A DNA stretch of 64,000 nt from Streptomyces caniferus. GTDB taxonomy: Bacteria > Actinomycetota > Actinomycetes > Streptomycetales > Streptomycetaceae. A program made the position numbers and the translations under genes. The DNA is taken from assembly GCF_009811555.1 (NCBI RefSeq), contig NZ_BLIN01000005.1, positions 4,721,501 through 4,785,500 of the forward strand, given 5' to 3'. Shown here piece after piece: positions 42,576 through 49,963 of this stretch. Position 1 is the stretch's first letter, and each line of letters starts with the position of its first letter. The notes beneath the pieces are model-generated. The model was given only the letters and a program-made list of their open reading frames with translations, ran no database searches and was not told the origin of the DNA.

Positions 42576-43967
42576 ATGGCAGGCAACCGCACCCCTTCGC
42601 ACGGCCATGATCATGACCACGGGGACCACGGTGACCATCGGGACCATCAGGGTCACTGGGTCCACCAGGACCACGGTGACCGCTGGGAGCGTAGTGACCG
42701 CGGGGATCAGCGCGACCGCTCTGACCGAGGTGACCACCCTGATCGAGGTGACCGCCCTGACCGGCGCGACCTCCCACGCCACCTTGACCACCGTGACCAC
42801 CGCGAGAGCCGTGGTCAGGACCGTGGCGCCGTAGACATTGCCCCTGCCGGTCACGGCCCGGGGGAGACGGAGCGCCCGCGTCACGTCCACGCGCACGCCC
42901 CTCACTACGACCACGACCCTCACCCGATTCACGTCCACAACCACGACCACGACCACACGCATGACCCTCGCGGTTCCGGCCGCGGGGCGCGGATCCGGCA
43001 CCGGCTCGCCCATCTCGTCACCCCGCACAGCCACGCCGCCATGGACAAGGTCGACACCGCGATGGAGACCTCCCGCGAGGGCCTGCGCACGCTGTGGCTC
43101 TCGCTCGGCATCCTGGGCCTGACCAGCGTGATCCAGCTGGCGGTCGTCGCGCTGTCGGGGTCGGTGGCGCTGCTCGGCGACACCATCCACAACGCCGCCG
43201 ACGCGCTGACCGCCGTTCCGCTGGGCATCGCCTTCGTCCTCGGGCGGCGGGCCGCGAACCGTCGATACACCTACGGCTACGGCCGGGCCGAGGATCTCGC
43301 GGGTGTCGCCATCGTGCTGACGATCGCCGCCTCCTCGGCGCTGGCCGCCTACGAGGCCGTGGACCGTCTGCTGAACCCCCGCGACATCACCCACCTGTGG
43401 GCCGTGGCAGCGGCCGCCGTGGCCGGGTTCATCGGCAACGAATGGGTGGCCCGCTACCGCATCCGCACCGGCCGCAAGATCGGCTCGGCCGCGCTCGTGG
43501 CCGACGGCCTGCACGCCCGTACCGACGGCTTCACCTCCCTCGCCGTCCTCCTCGGCGCGGGCGGCGCGGCGCTCGGCTGGCGGGCGGCCGACCCGCTCAT
43601 CGGGCTGCTGATCACCGCCGCGATCCTCATGGTGCTGCGCGATGCCGCCAGGGAGGTCTACCGGCGGCTGATGGACTGCGTCGATCCCGCCCTCATCGAT
43701 GCCGCCGAGACGGCGCTGCGCGCGGTGGACGGCGTCCGCGGCGTCGGGCAGGTCCGTATGCGCTGGATCGGCCATACCTTGCGTGCCGAGGCCGATATCG
43801 TCGTCGACTCCCGTCTGACCGTGGTGCAGGCCCACGCACTCGCCGTCGCCGCGGAACACGCCCTGATCCACGCCGTCCCCCGGCTCACCGCCGCGACCGT
43901 GCACACCGACCACACCAGCGACGGCACGGATCCCCATGAGGCCTTGGCACATCACGCCACTGCTTGA
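42576..43967 (+). CDS. Cation diffusion facilitator (Zn-type) with a long His/Asp-rich head
   Basis: A 463-residue metal/proton antiporter. The fold has six helices from ~165 (LRTLWLSLGILGLTSVIQLAVVALSGSVALLGDTIHN). Two four-residue-spaced metal pairs are HNAAD (in GDTIHNAADAL, ~205) and HARTD (in DGLHARTDGFTS, ~312); the His-Asp/His-Asp set is the usual zinc site. The C-terminal cytoplasmic domain ends VHTDHTSDG. The first ~135 residues are exceptional: HDHDHGDHGDHRDH, then DRGDQRDRSDRGD and HVHNHDHDHTHDP, from tandem GACCA/GACCG DNA. This is a likely metal-buffering tail. ATG at 42576. Confidence 0.93.
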   Translation: MAGNRTPSHGHDHDHGDHGDHRDHQGHWVHQDHGDRWERSDRGDQRDRSDRGDHPDRGDRPDRRDLPRHLDHRDHRESRGQDRGAVDIAPAGHGPGETERPRHVHAHAPHYDHDPHPIHVHNHDHDHTHDPRGSGRGARIRHRLAHLVTPHSHAAMDKVDTAMETSREGLRTLWLSLGILGLTSVIQLAVVALSGSVALLGDTIHNAADALTAVPLGIAFVLGRRAANRRYTYGYGRAEDLAGVAIVLTIAASSALAAYEAVDRLLNPRDITHLWAVAAAAVAGFIGNEWVARYRIRTGRKIGSAALVADGLHARTDGFTSLAVLLGAGGAALGWRAADPLIGLLITAAILMVLRDAAREVYRRLMDCVDPALIDAAETALRAVDGVRGVGQVRMRWIGHTLRAEADIVVDSRLTVVQAHALAVAAEHALIHAVPRLTAATVHTDHTSDGTDPHEALAHHATA

Positions 43968-44074
43968 CGGGCCCCCGCCCCCGCCCCCGCCCCGCCCTCC
44001 CCTCCCACCACTCACCAGAGGACCCCGCCCCTGCCCCGGCCGGCTCCCCCGAGGCCCCAGCCATCTCCCTGCCG

Positions 44075-44104
44075 GGGGTCCCCCCCCCCGGGTCGGGGGA
44101 CCCC
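44075..44104. terminator. Terminator between convergent CDF and peptidase genes
   Basis: Perfect 10-bp stem GGGGTCCCCC / GGGGGACCCC around a C-rich loop, in the 204-base convergent gap. Confidence 0.7.
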
Positions 44105-44171
44105 AGCAGGGGCGCCCCGGCCCGGGCCCCCGCCAGACGCCCCCGCGCTCCCCCTCCTCTCCGCTCTCCCG

Positions 44172-46193
44172 CTAGCTCTTCTCGATCACATGGCGCTGGG
44201 CGAAGTCGAGCTCCAGGCGGACCTGCTTGATGCGTTCCTCCACGACCAGGGAGCCGTGTCCGGCGTCGTAGCGGTAGACCTCGTGCGGATGGCTGCGGCC
44301 CTCCAGGCGCTGGACGTAGTTCTCCACCTGCTGGATCGGGCAGCGGGGGTCGTTGACGCCCGCGGAGATGTAGACCGGCGCCCGCACCGCATCCACATAC
44401 GTCAGCGGTGAAGATGCCTCGAAGCGCTCCGGAACCTCCTCGGGGGTGCCGCCCAGCAGGGTCCGGTCCATCGCCTTGAGGGCTTCCATCTCGTCGTTGT
44501 ACGCCGTGACGTAGTCCGCGACCGGGACCGCCGCCAGGCCCACCGCCCAGGCCTCCGGCTGCGTGCCGAGCCCCAGCAGCGTGAGGTAGCCGCCCCAGGA
44601 GCCGCCCGCCAGCACCAGCCGCGCCGGATCCGCCAGGCCGGACGAGACCGCCCACTCGCGCACCGCGGCGATGTCCTCCAGCTCGATCAGCCCGACGCGA
44701 TGCTTGAGCGCGTCCGTCCAGGCGCGGCCGTAGCCGGTCGAGCCGCGGTAGTTGACGCGTACGACAGCGAAACCGTGGTCCACCCAGGCCGCGGGGGACG
44801 AGGCGAATGCGTCGCTGTCGTGCCAGGTCGGGCCGCCGTGGATGTCGAAGACCGTCGGGAAGGGGCCCTCGCCCGCCGGCTGCTGCACCAGCGCGTGGAT
44901 GCGGCCACCGGGGCCCTCCACCCATACGTCCCGCACGGGCACCGAGCCGGGCGCCTTCATACCGGGCGGGTCCAGTACGACCTTGCCGCTCGTCGACCGC
45001 ACCTCCGGGGGCTGGGCCGCCGACGACCACAGGAACTCCACCGTGCCGTCCGGCCGTGCCGTCGCACCCGAGACCGTGCCGGCGGGGGTCTCGACCCGCG
45101 TCAGCCGAGTGTGGCCGGTCGCGGCCGTCGCGTCCGGGGTACCGGCCGGAGCCCCGGCGCCGCCCGGCTCACCCAGTTCGTAGCGCCACAGCTCGCTGCG
45201 GGCCTGGTACTCGTGCTCCACCAGCAGCGCCGACCCGTCGGGATACCAGTCGGCACCCACGTCTCCGGGGAGGTCTATCTCCAGAGCCGTTTCCGTCCCG
45301 GTCAGCGGATCCCAGATCATCGGCTCCCAGCGGCCCCGCCGCTGGTGCCCCACCAGCAGCCGGGCGTCCCCGTCCACCGGTGCGAAACCCATCACCGACA
45401 GGCCCAGCTCCTCGGTCCCGCCGTTGGTGTCGTCCAGCTCCGCGACCGTGGAGCCGTCGGGCCGCACGACGCGGATCGCGGAGTGCATGGCATCGCCGTG
45501 CTCGGTGTGCTCCAGGGCGATCAGCGAGCCGTCGTGCGAAAGATCGCCGACGCCCGCCGACTCACGGTGCCGGTAGATCTCCACCGGCGCCTCCCCCGGC
45601 CGTACGACATGGACCGTCGAGCCCTCCTCGTCCGTGGAGCAGCCGACGACCGCCGTACCGTCCCGGCCGATCGCCAGGCCCCCCGGATACGAGGCGGCGA
45701 GCCCCGGCGTGGCCGGCTCGTCCGGACCGCCGGCGAACGGCTGTCGCATCCAGACGCCGAACTCGTCCCCGTCGGTGTCCGAGAACCACCAGATCCAGTG
45801 GCCGTCCGGCGACAGCGTCCCGTCCGTCGTGCCGTTCGGCCGGTCCGTGGCCTGGCGCTGACTGCCGGTCGCCCGGTCCCAGGCGTACAGCTCGAAGGTG
45901 CCCGTGGCGTTCGAGACGAACAAGGAACGGTCCGGGGCGTCCTCGGCCCAGTCCGGCAGCCCGATCCGCGGCGCACGGAAGCGCTTCTCCCAGTCGGGCA
46001 TCGTGGCTTCCGCGCCGCTGGAGTCCGCCGAACCCGTCGAGCCCGCCGAGCCGCGTGAATCCTCCGCCGCTCCGCCTGTCACCACTATCGGATCGGCCGA
46101 GGCCGTACCCGTCCCGGAGGAGTGGCGGGGATCGTTCGTCGGAGGGTTCGGAGCGGTGGAGTGGCCTGGTCCTGCGGTCGTCTCGTCAGTCAT
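44172..46193 (-). CDS. S9 family serine peptidase (prolyl oligopeptidase / acylaminoacyl peptidase)
   Basis: A 673-residue two-domain peptidase. After a ~65-residue Gly/Ser/Thr head, MPDWEKRFRAPRIGLPDWAEDAPDRSLFVSNATGTFELYAWDRATG opens the beta-propeller domain (~65–400). The alpha/beta-hydrolase domain follows, with PTVFDIHGGPTWHD, the nucleophile in LAGGSWGGYLTLLG (~530), Asp in SAGVNDPRCPIQQ and His in DAGHGSLV near the end. All triad residues are present. The ATG at 46193 is chosen; a start at MPDWEKRF would drop the head. No signal peptide. It cleaves short peptides in the cytoplasm. It diverges from a methyltransferase gene 69 bases away. Confidence 0.94.
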   Translation of the reverse strand: MTDETTAGPGHSTAPNPPTNDPRHSSGTGTASADPIVVTGGAAEDSRGSAGSTGSADSSGAEATMPDWEKRFRAPRIGLPDWAEDAPDRSLFVSNATGTFELYAWDRATGSQRQATDRPNGTTDGTLSPDGHWIWWFSDTDGDEFGVWMRQPFAGGPDEPATPGLAASYPGGLAIGRDGTAVVGCSTDEEGSTVHVVRPGEAPVEIYRHRESAGVGDLSHDGSLIALEHTEHGDAMHSAIRVVRPDGSTVAELDDTNGGTEELGLSVMGFAPVDGDARLLVGHQRRGRWEPMIWDPLTGTETALEIDLPGDVGADWYPDGSALLVEHEYQARSELWRYELGEPGGAGAPAGTPDATAATGHTRLTRVETPAGTVSGATARPDGTVEFLWSSAAQPPEVRSTSGKVVLDPPGMKAPGSVPVRDVWVEGPGGRIHALVQQPAGEGPFPTVFDIHGGPTWHDSDAFASSPAAWVDHGFAVVRVNYRGSTGYGRAWTDALKHRVGLIELEDIAAVREWAVSSGLADPARLVLAGGSWGGYLTLLGLGTQPEAWAVGLAAVPVADYVTAYNDEMEALKAMDRTLLGGTPEEVPERFEASSPLTYVDAVRAPVYISAGVNDPRCPIQQVENYVQRLEGRSHPHEVYRYDAGHGSLVVEERIKQVRLELDFAQRHVIEKS

Positions 46194-46262
46194 GGGCCCA
46201 TTCTGCGCCCGGCGCCGGAAATCCGTTGGCGAGGGCCACCAGGCTGTGGATAACTTCGCCAT

Positions 46263-47096
46263 ATGCGACAACGCACCGGCCCCGACGACTGGTGGGAGGC
46301 CAACCGCGCGATGTGGGACGAGCGTGTTGCCATCCACACCGCGAGCGATTATTACGACCAGGACGGATTCCGCAGGGCGCGCGACGTGCTGCGCGACTTC
46401 GAGGTCGCGGAGGTCGGAGAGGTCGCCGGCCGGTCCCTCCTCCACCTCCAGTGCCACTTCGGCCAGGACACCCTTTCCTGGGCCCATCGCGGTGCCGCCC
46501 GCGTCGTCGGCCTGGACTTCTCCGAACCCGCCATCGACGCCGCCCGCGAGCTGGCCGCCGAGCTCGGTTACGCCCCGGACCGCGCGGCATTCGTCGCCGC
46601 CGACGTCTATGACGCCGCCGAAGCCGTCCCCGACACCGCGTACGACATCGTCTACACCGGCATCGGCGCCCTGAACTGGCTCCCGGACCTGCAGCGCTGG
46701 GCCGACACCGCCGCCTCCCTCGTCGCTCCCGGCGGCTTCCTCTACCTCGCCGAATTCCACCCGCTGTGCGACGCCCTGGACGACGAGACCGGATCGCGCA
46801 TCGTCCACGATTACTTCAGCCGCGACGCATGGGTGGACGAAAGCCCCGGAACGTACACGGATTTCGACGCACCGACGGTCAACAACCGCAGCGTCGAATG
46901 GCAGCACCCCATCGGCGATGTCGTCTCCGCCCTGGCCGCCACCGGCCTGCGCATCGACTTCCTGCACGAGCACGACATGACGATGTTCCAGCGCTTCACC
47001 GCCTTGCGCCGCGCCGCCGACGGCTACCACCGGTTCCCCGGCGACCGCCCCCGCATCCCCCTCATGTATTCGCTGAAGGCGAGCCGCAACGGCTGA
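46263..47096 (+). CDS. Class I SAM-dependent methyltransferase
   Basis: A 277-residue methyltransferase. Motif I is LLHLQCHFGQDTLSWAHRGA (residues ~58–77), followed by VVGLDFSEPAIDAARELA, motif II region YDIVYTGIGALNWLPDLQRWA and VAPGGFLYLAEFHP. The C-terminal half with DYFSRDAWVDESPGTYTDFDA and LHEHDMTMFQRF is typical of a widespread actinobacterial UbiE-like group of unknown substrate. The ATG at 46263 diverges from the S9 peptidase, with a short, lower-GC promoter region between (GTGGATAACTTCGCC). Confidence 0.93.
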   Translation: MRQRTGPDDWWEANRAMWDERVAIHTASDYYDQDGFRRARDVLRDFEVAEVGEVAGRSLLHLQCHFGQDTLSWAHRGAARVVGLDFSEPAIDAARELAAELGYAPDRAAFVAADVYDAAEAVPDTAYDIVYTGIGALNWLPDLQRWADTAASLVAPGGFLYLAEFHPLCDALDDETGSRIVHDYFSRDAWVDESPGTYTDFDAPTVNNRSVEWQHPIGDVVSALAATGLRIDFLHEHDMTMFQRFTALRRAADGYHRFPGDRPRIPLMYSLKASRNG

Positions 47097-47313
47097 GGTA
47101 GGGGAGGGAGCCAGTGGGGAGGAGGGGAGCGGAGCGCCGTCCCCTGCCCGGGCCCCGCTCTCCGACCCCCGGGGCGGTTGATCTGTCGCACCGGTCACCT
47201 GGCGGGCGGCGGCGGACGGCGGCGAGTAGCGAGCGCAGGGAAGCCCCTGTGTCCCCGGTGGCCCCCGGTTGGCCTGCGGCAGGTCGCCCGGGCGTCCTGC
47301 CGCAGGGCTGCGC

Positions 47314-48606
47314 TCACCCCAACCGCACCGGCAGCGAGTTCAGGCGCCAGTTGCCGGGCAGCGGTGTCCGCTCCAGGCGTTCCGGGGCGATGCCCAGCGA
47401 TATGTCCGGGTAGTGCGTGAGCAGTTTGCCGAAGGCGACTTCGCCTTCCTGCTTGGCGAGGGTGGCACCCAGGCAGTAGTGCGCTCCATGGCCGAAACCC
47501 ACATGGTTCTCGGCGTGGCCCGCGGGGTGCCGGGTGAGATCGAGGCGGTCGGGGTCGGTGTAGTGACGGGGATCGAAGTTGGCTGACACCAGGATGAGTT
47601 GGACGGCATCGCCCTGGCGGATCGGTGTGCCGGCGAGGTCGACGTCGGCGGTGGCGTAGCGCAGCTGGGTCATCTGCACCGGCCCGCACCAGCGCATCAG
47701 CTCGTGGACGGCACGGGGGAGGAGGGCCGGGTCGTCCTTGACCAGACGCAGCTGGTCGGGGTGGGTGAGCAGCGCCGCCGTGCCGTTGCTGATGAGGTGG
47801 GCGGTGGTCTCGTGACCGGCGAGGACGAGCGTGAGGATCATGGTGACCATCTCGACGTCGCTGAGCCGCCCGCCGTCGTCGTCATGGGTGCGGATCAGTT
47901 CGCTGAGCAGGTCGTCGGTGAGCGCCTCGCGCCGTTCCCGGACCATCTGGTGGATGTGCTCGATCATCGCCGGGAACGAGGCGCCGAGCCGGTCCGGATC
48001 CATCGAGATGAGGTCGGCGCCCCACGTTCGCCACTGCGGGCGGTCCGCCTCGGGTATGCCGACCAGTTCGCAGATGACGGTGATCGGCAGGGGGTAGGCG
48101 AAGTGCTGGATGAGGTCGACGACGCCGTCCTCGGCGTGCTCGGGCAGCCGGGCCAGCAGCGCGTCGGCGATCTGCTCGACCCGCGGCCGCAGGTCGGTGA
48201 TCTTGCGGGCCGTGAACGCCCGCGACACCAGACGGCGCAGCCGGGTGTGGTCGGGGGCGTCGTAGTTGAGGATCGATCCGAGCAGGTAGACGCGGAGGTG
48301 CTCGGGGAGGCCCAGCATCTCCATCAGCCGGGTCAGCGGGTTGTCCTCGGGCGCGTGGTTCAGGGACGGCGAGGCCGGATTGTTCACGAACCGCTGGTCG
48401 CGCAGGACCTGGCGGACCTCCTCGAACCGCGTCACCAGCCAGACGGGCGAGTCGTCCATGAACCGGCCCCGTACGACCGGGCCCTGCTCACGCAGCGCGC
48501 CGTAGCCGGTGAACGGGTCGGTGATCAGGGCGGGGTCCATCACATTCGGCTCGCCCGGGTGTTTCCCGACGTGCGCGGCGAACGGAGAGTTCATTAATTC
48601 CGACAT
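47314..48606 (-). CDS. Cytochrome P450 (CYP107-like)
   Basis: A 430-residue soluble bacterial P450. It has the I-helix oxygen-binding motif LAGHETTAHLI (~245), the K-helix ExxR in HELMRWCGPVQ-type form (ELMR), and the haem loop FGHGAHYCLGATLAKQE with the thiolate Cys378. The ATG at 48606 is preceded by GGAGGAG at ideal spacing. No ferredoxin gene is adjacent. It lies 240 bases downstream of a TetR gene on the same strand and is probably in its operon, under the 39-bp palindrome. Substrate unknown; the CYP107 group covers many secondary-metabolite hydroxylases. Confidence 0.95.
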   Translation of the reverse strand: MSELMNSPFAAHVGKHPGEPNVMDPALITDPFTGYGALREQGPVVRGRFMDDSPVWLVTRFEEVRQVLRDQRFVNNPASPSLNHAPEDNPLTRLMEMLGLPEHLRVYLLGSILNYDAPDHTRLRRLVSRAFTARKITDLRPRVEQIADALLARLPEHAEDGVVDLIQHFAYPLPITVICELVGIPEADRPQWRTWGADLISMDPDRLGASFPAMIEHIHQMVRERREALTDDLLSELIRTHDDDGGRLSDVEMVTMILTLVLAGHETTAHLISNGTAALLTHPDQLRLVKDDPALLPRAVHELMRWCGPVQMTQLRYATADVDLAGTPIRQGDAVQLILVSANFDPRHYTDPDRLDLTRHPAGHAENHVGFGHGAHYCLGATLAKQEGEVAFGKLLTHYPDISLGIAPERLERTPLPGNWRLNSLPVRLG

Positions 48607-48739
48607 CTTTCGTTCTCCTCCGGGTTGGGAGTCTGTCTGGAGTCGGTCCGGGATCGGTCCGGCGGCGGCCCGAGGGGCGAGGTCGGCCCGGGAGTGGGGC
48701 CGAGGCCGGTCCGGGAGTCGGGGGGCGGATCCATCCGGT

Positions 48740-48845
48740 CGGGCAGTTCAAGCAGTTCATGCAGTTCATGCAGGTCAGGCAGTTCCGTCCGGCCAGGCGC
48801 TTCAGCCGGACGACTCGGATCACTCGGATCACTCGGATCGGTCGG
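48740..48845. repeat. Two 9-bp minisatellites between the TetR and P450 genes
   Basis: GCAGTTCAT-type units repeat about five times (48742–48790), and CACTCGGAT repeats three to four times (48810–48840). The first is open in all minus frames, one of which reads CMNCMNCLNC, but no start or family supports a gene. The remainder of 48607–48846 shows nothing else. Confidence 0.7.
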
Positions 48846-48846
48846 T

Positions 48847-49554
48847 TCAGTCGCGCACTTGTCGGCGCATCTCGCCCATGGTGAGTTCGCCGAACCGTTC
48901 GTAGAGCGCGATGACCTCCGGCGCGGCCTCGGCTGCGGCGGCTGCCGCGGCCTGTTGTCCGGGGGAGGTCTCCAGTGCGCTGTGGACCGTCCGGGCGAGT
49001 ATGTCGGCGCGTACCTCCGGGGCGACGGGGCCACGGCCGGCGAGCAGGGCCTCGCCCGTGAAGAAGCCGGTGGCCATGGCCATCAGGGCGTACTGCTGGT
49101 GATGCACATCGAGGTCGTCGCGCACGAGACCGTGCTCGCGCAGCACTTCGAGATGGTGGCGCAGCATCCGGTCGCCCTCGGTGATCAGCTCGGTGAGCTC
49201 CCGCTTCGCGGTGTCGTTGAGCCGGCCGAGGACGTCGGCGTCATCGGTGTACATGGCGCGCAGCACCGGCTGGTCCAGGAAGTCGCAGAAGAGTCCGCGC
49301 AGCATCCGGCTCGGCAGGATCTCCAGCGGGTCGGCGCGCATCCTGTCCAACTGCTGCTGGTGGCTGCGGTATTGCACTTGCAGCACGACCGCCAGGAACA
49401 GCGCGTCCTTGGTCTTCCAGTGCAGGTAGACCGTGCCTTTGCCGACCTTCGCGCGCCGGGCGATCTCGTCGATCGTCACACGGCCGTAGCCCCAGGCGAG
49501 GAGCAGCTCCCCGGCCACCTCAAGGATGCGTTCGCGACGCTCCACCCGATCCAC
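48847..49554 (-). CDS. TetR family regulator of the P450 operon
   Basis: A 235-residue repressor starting at GTG 49554 (GGGGGA upstream). The HTH reads VERRERILEVAGELLLAWGYGRVTIDEIARRAKVGKGTVYLHWKTKDALFLAVVL (residues ~4–58). The C-terminal domain is long and helical, with LRGLFCDFLDQPVLRAMYTDDADVLGRL and an Ala-rich run (QQAAAAAAAEAAP) near 205. Just upstream lies a palindrome with 17-bp arms. It is followed on the same strand by the P450 gene, so self-regulated control of the P450 is likely. Confidence 0.92.
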   Translation of the reverse strand: MDRVERRERILEVAGELLLAWGYGRVTIDEIARRAKVGKGTVYLHWKTKDALFLAVVLQVQYRSHQQQLDRMRADPLEILPSRMLRGLFCDFLDQPVLRAMYTDDADVLGRLNDTAKRELTELITEGDRMLRHHLEVLREHGLVRDDLDVHHQQYALMAMATGFFTGEALLAGRGPVAPEVRADILARTVHSALETSPGQQAAAAAAAEAAPEVIALYERFGELTMGEMRRQVRD

Positions 49555-49566
49555 GGCCCGTCCCCC

Positions 49567-49605
49567 TGACTCCGTGACCAGATTTCTTATCTGGTCACGG
49601 AGTCA
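49567..49605. promoter_or_regulatory. 39-bp palindromic operator of the TetR–P450 operon
   Basis: TGACTCCGTGACCAGAT and its exact reverse complement flank a 5-base TTCTT spacer; the arms end 12 bases upstream of the TetR start. The size suits two bound dimers. The remaining 49606–49963 is gene-free and presumably carries the promoter of the rightward deacetylase/glycosyltransferase gene. Confidence 0.85.
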
Positions 49606-49963
49606 AAAATAGGTCCGGCGGAACCAGGGGATAAGGGTTTTTCCGGCCAGGAGTCAGGAGGGGACGATCCGTTCCCCGCGCGCACGGCTGAGGTGGCGTC
49701 AGGTGTTAGAACACTCTCAAAACGGGGTGGTCCCACGCCGTCGGGCGGAGCGCGCGATGCCGGGCCGGATGCCTCTGAGTGCCCCGGTGACCTGGTCATA
49801 TGTACGCGGGGTGCAGGGGTGGGGGTGCCGCGCCGGGGCCTTGTCACGGTGACGAGGGATGTCGGAAGTTTCTCACTGCCCGGGGTGACTGGTGAGTACA
49901 CTCGCCGACCATGTGTGAGGCCAGCCGGAACCCAAAACGGCAAAATATACCCGTTTCTCAGCC

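Noticed and set aside
39394..42777. A 1127-codon − strand open frame over the sigma-linked membrane protein and SURF1 genes
   Set aside because: Low-complexity antisense reading with no recognisable domain; the + strand genes have coupled starts and family motifs.
48488..48832. Cys-rich small protein (CMNCMNCLNC) on the − strand
   Set aside because: The pattern comes from a 9-bp minisatellite; the frame runs on into the P450 gene out of phase, and there is no start signal.
49606..49963. ydaO-type or other known riboswitch before the glycosyltransferase fusion
   Set aside because: I looked for conserved core elements and could not identify any convincing one.
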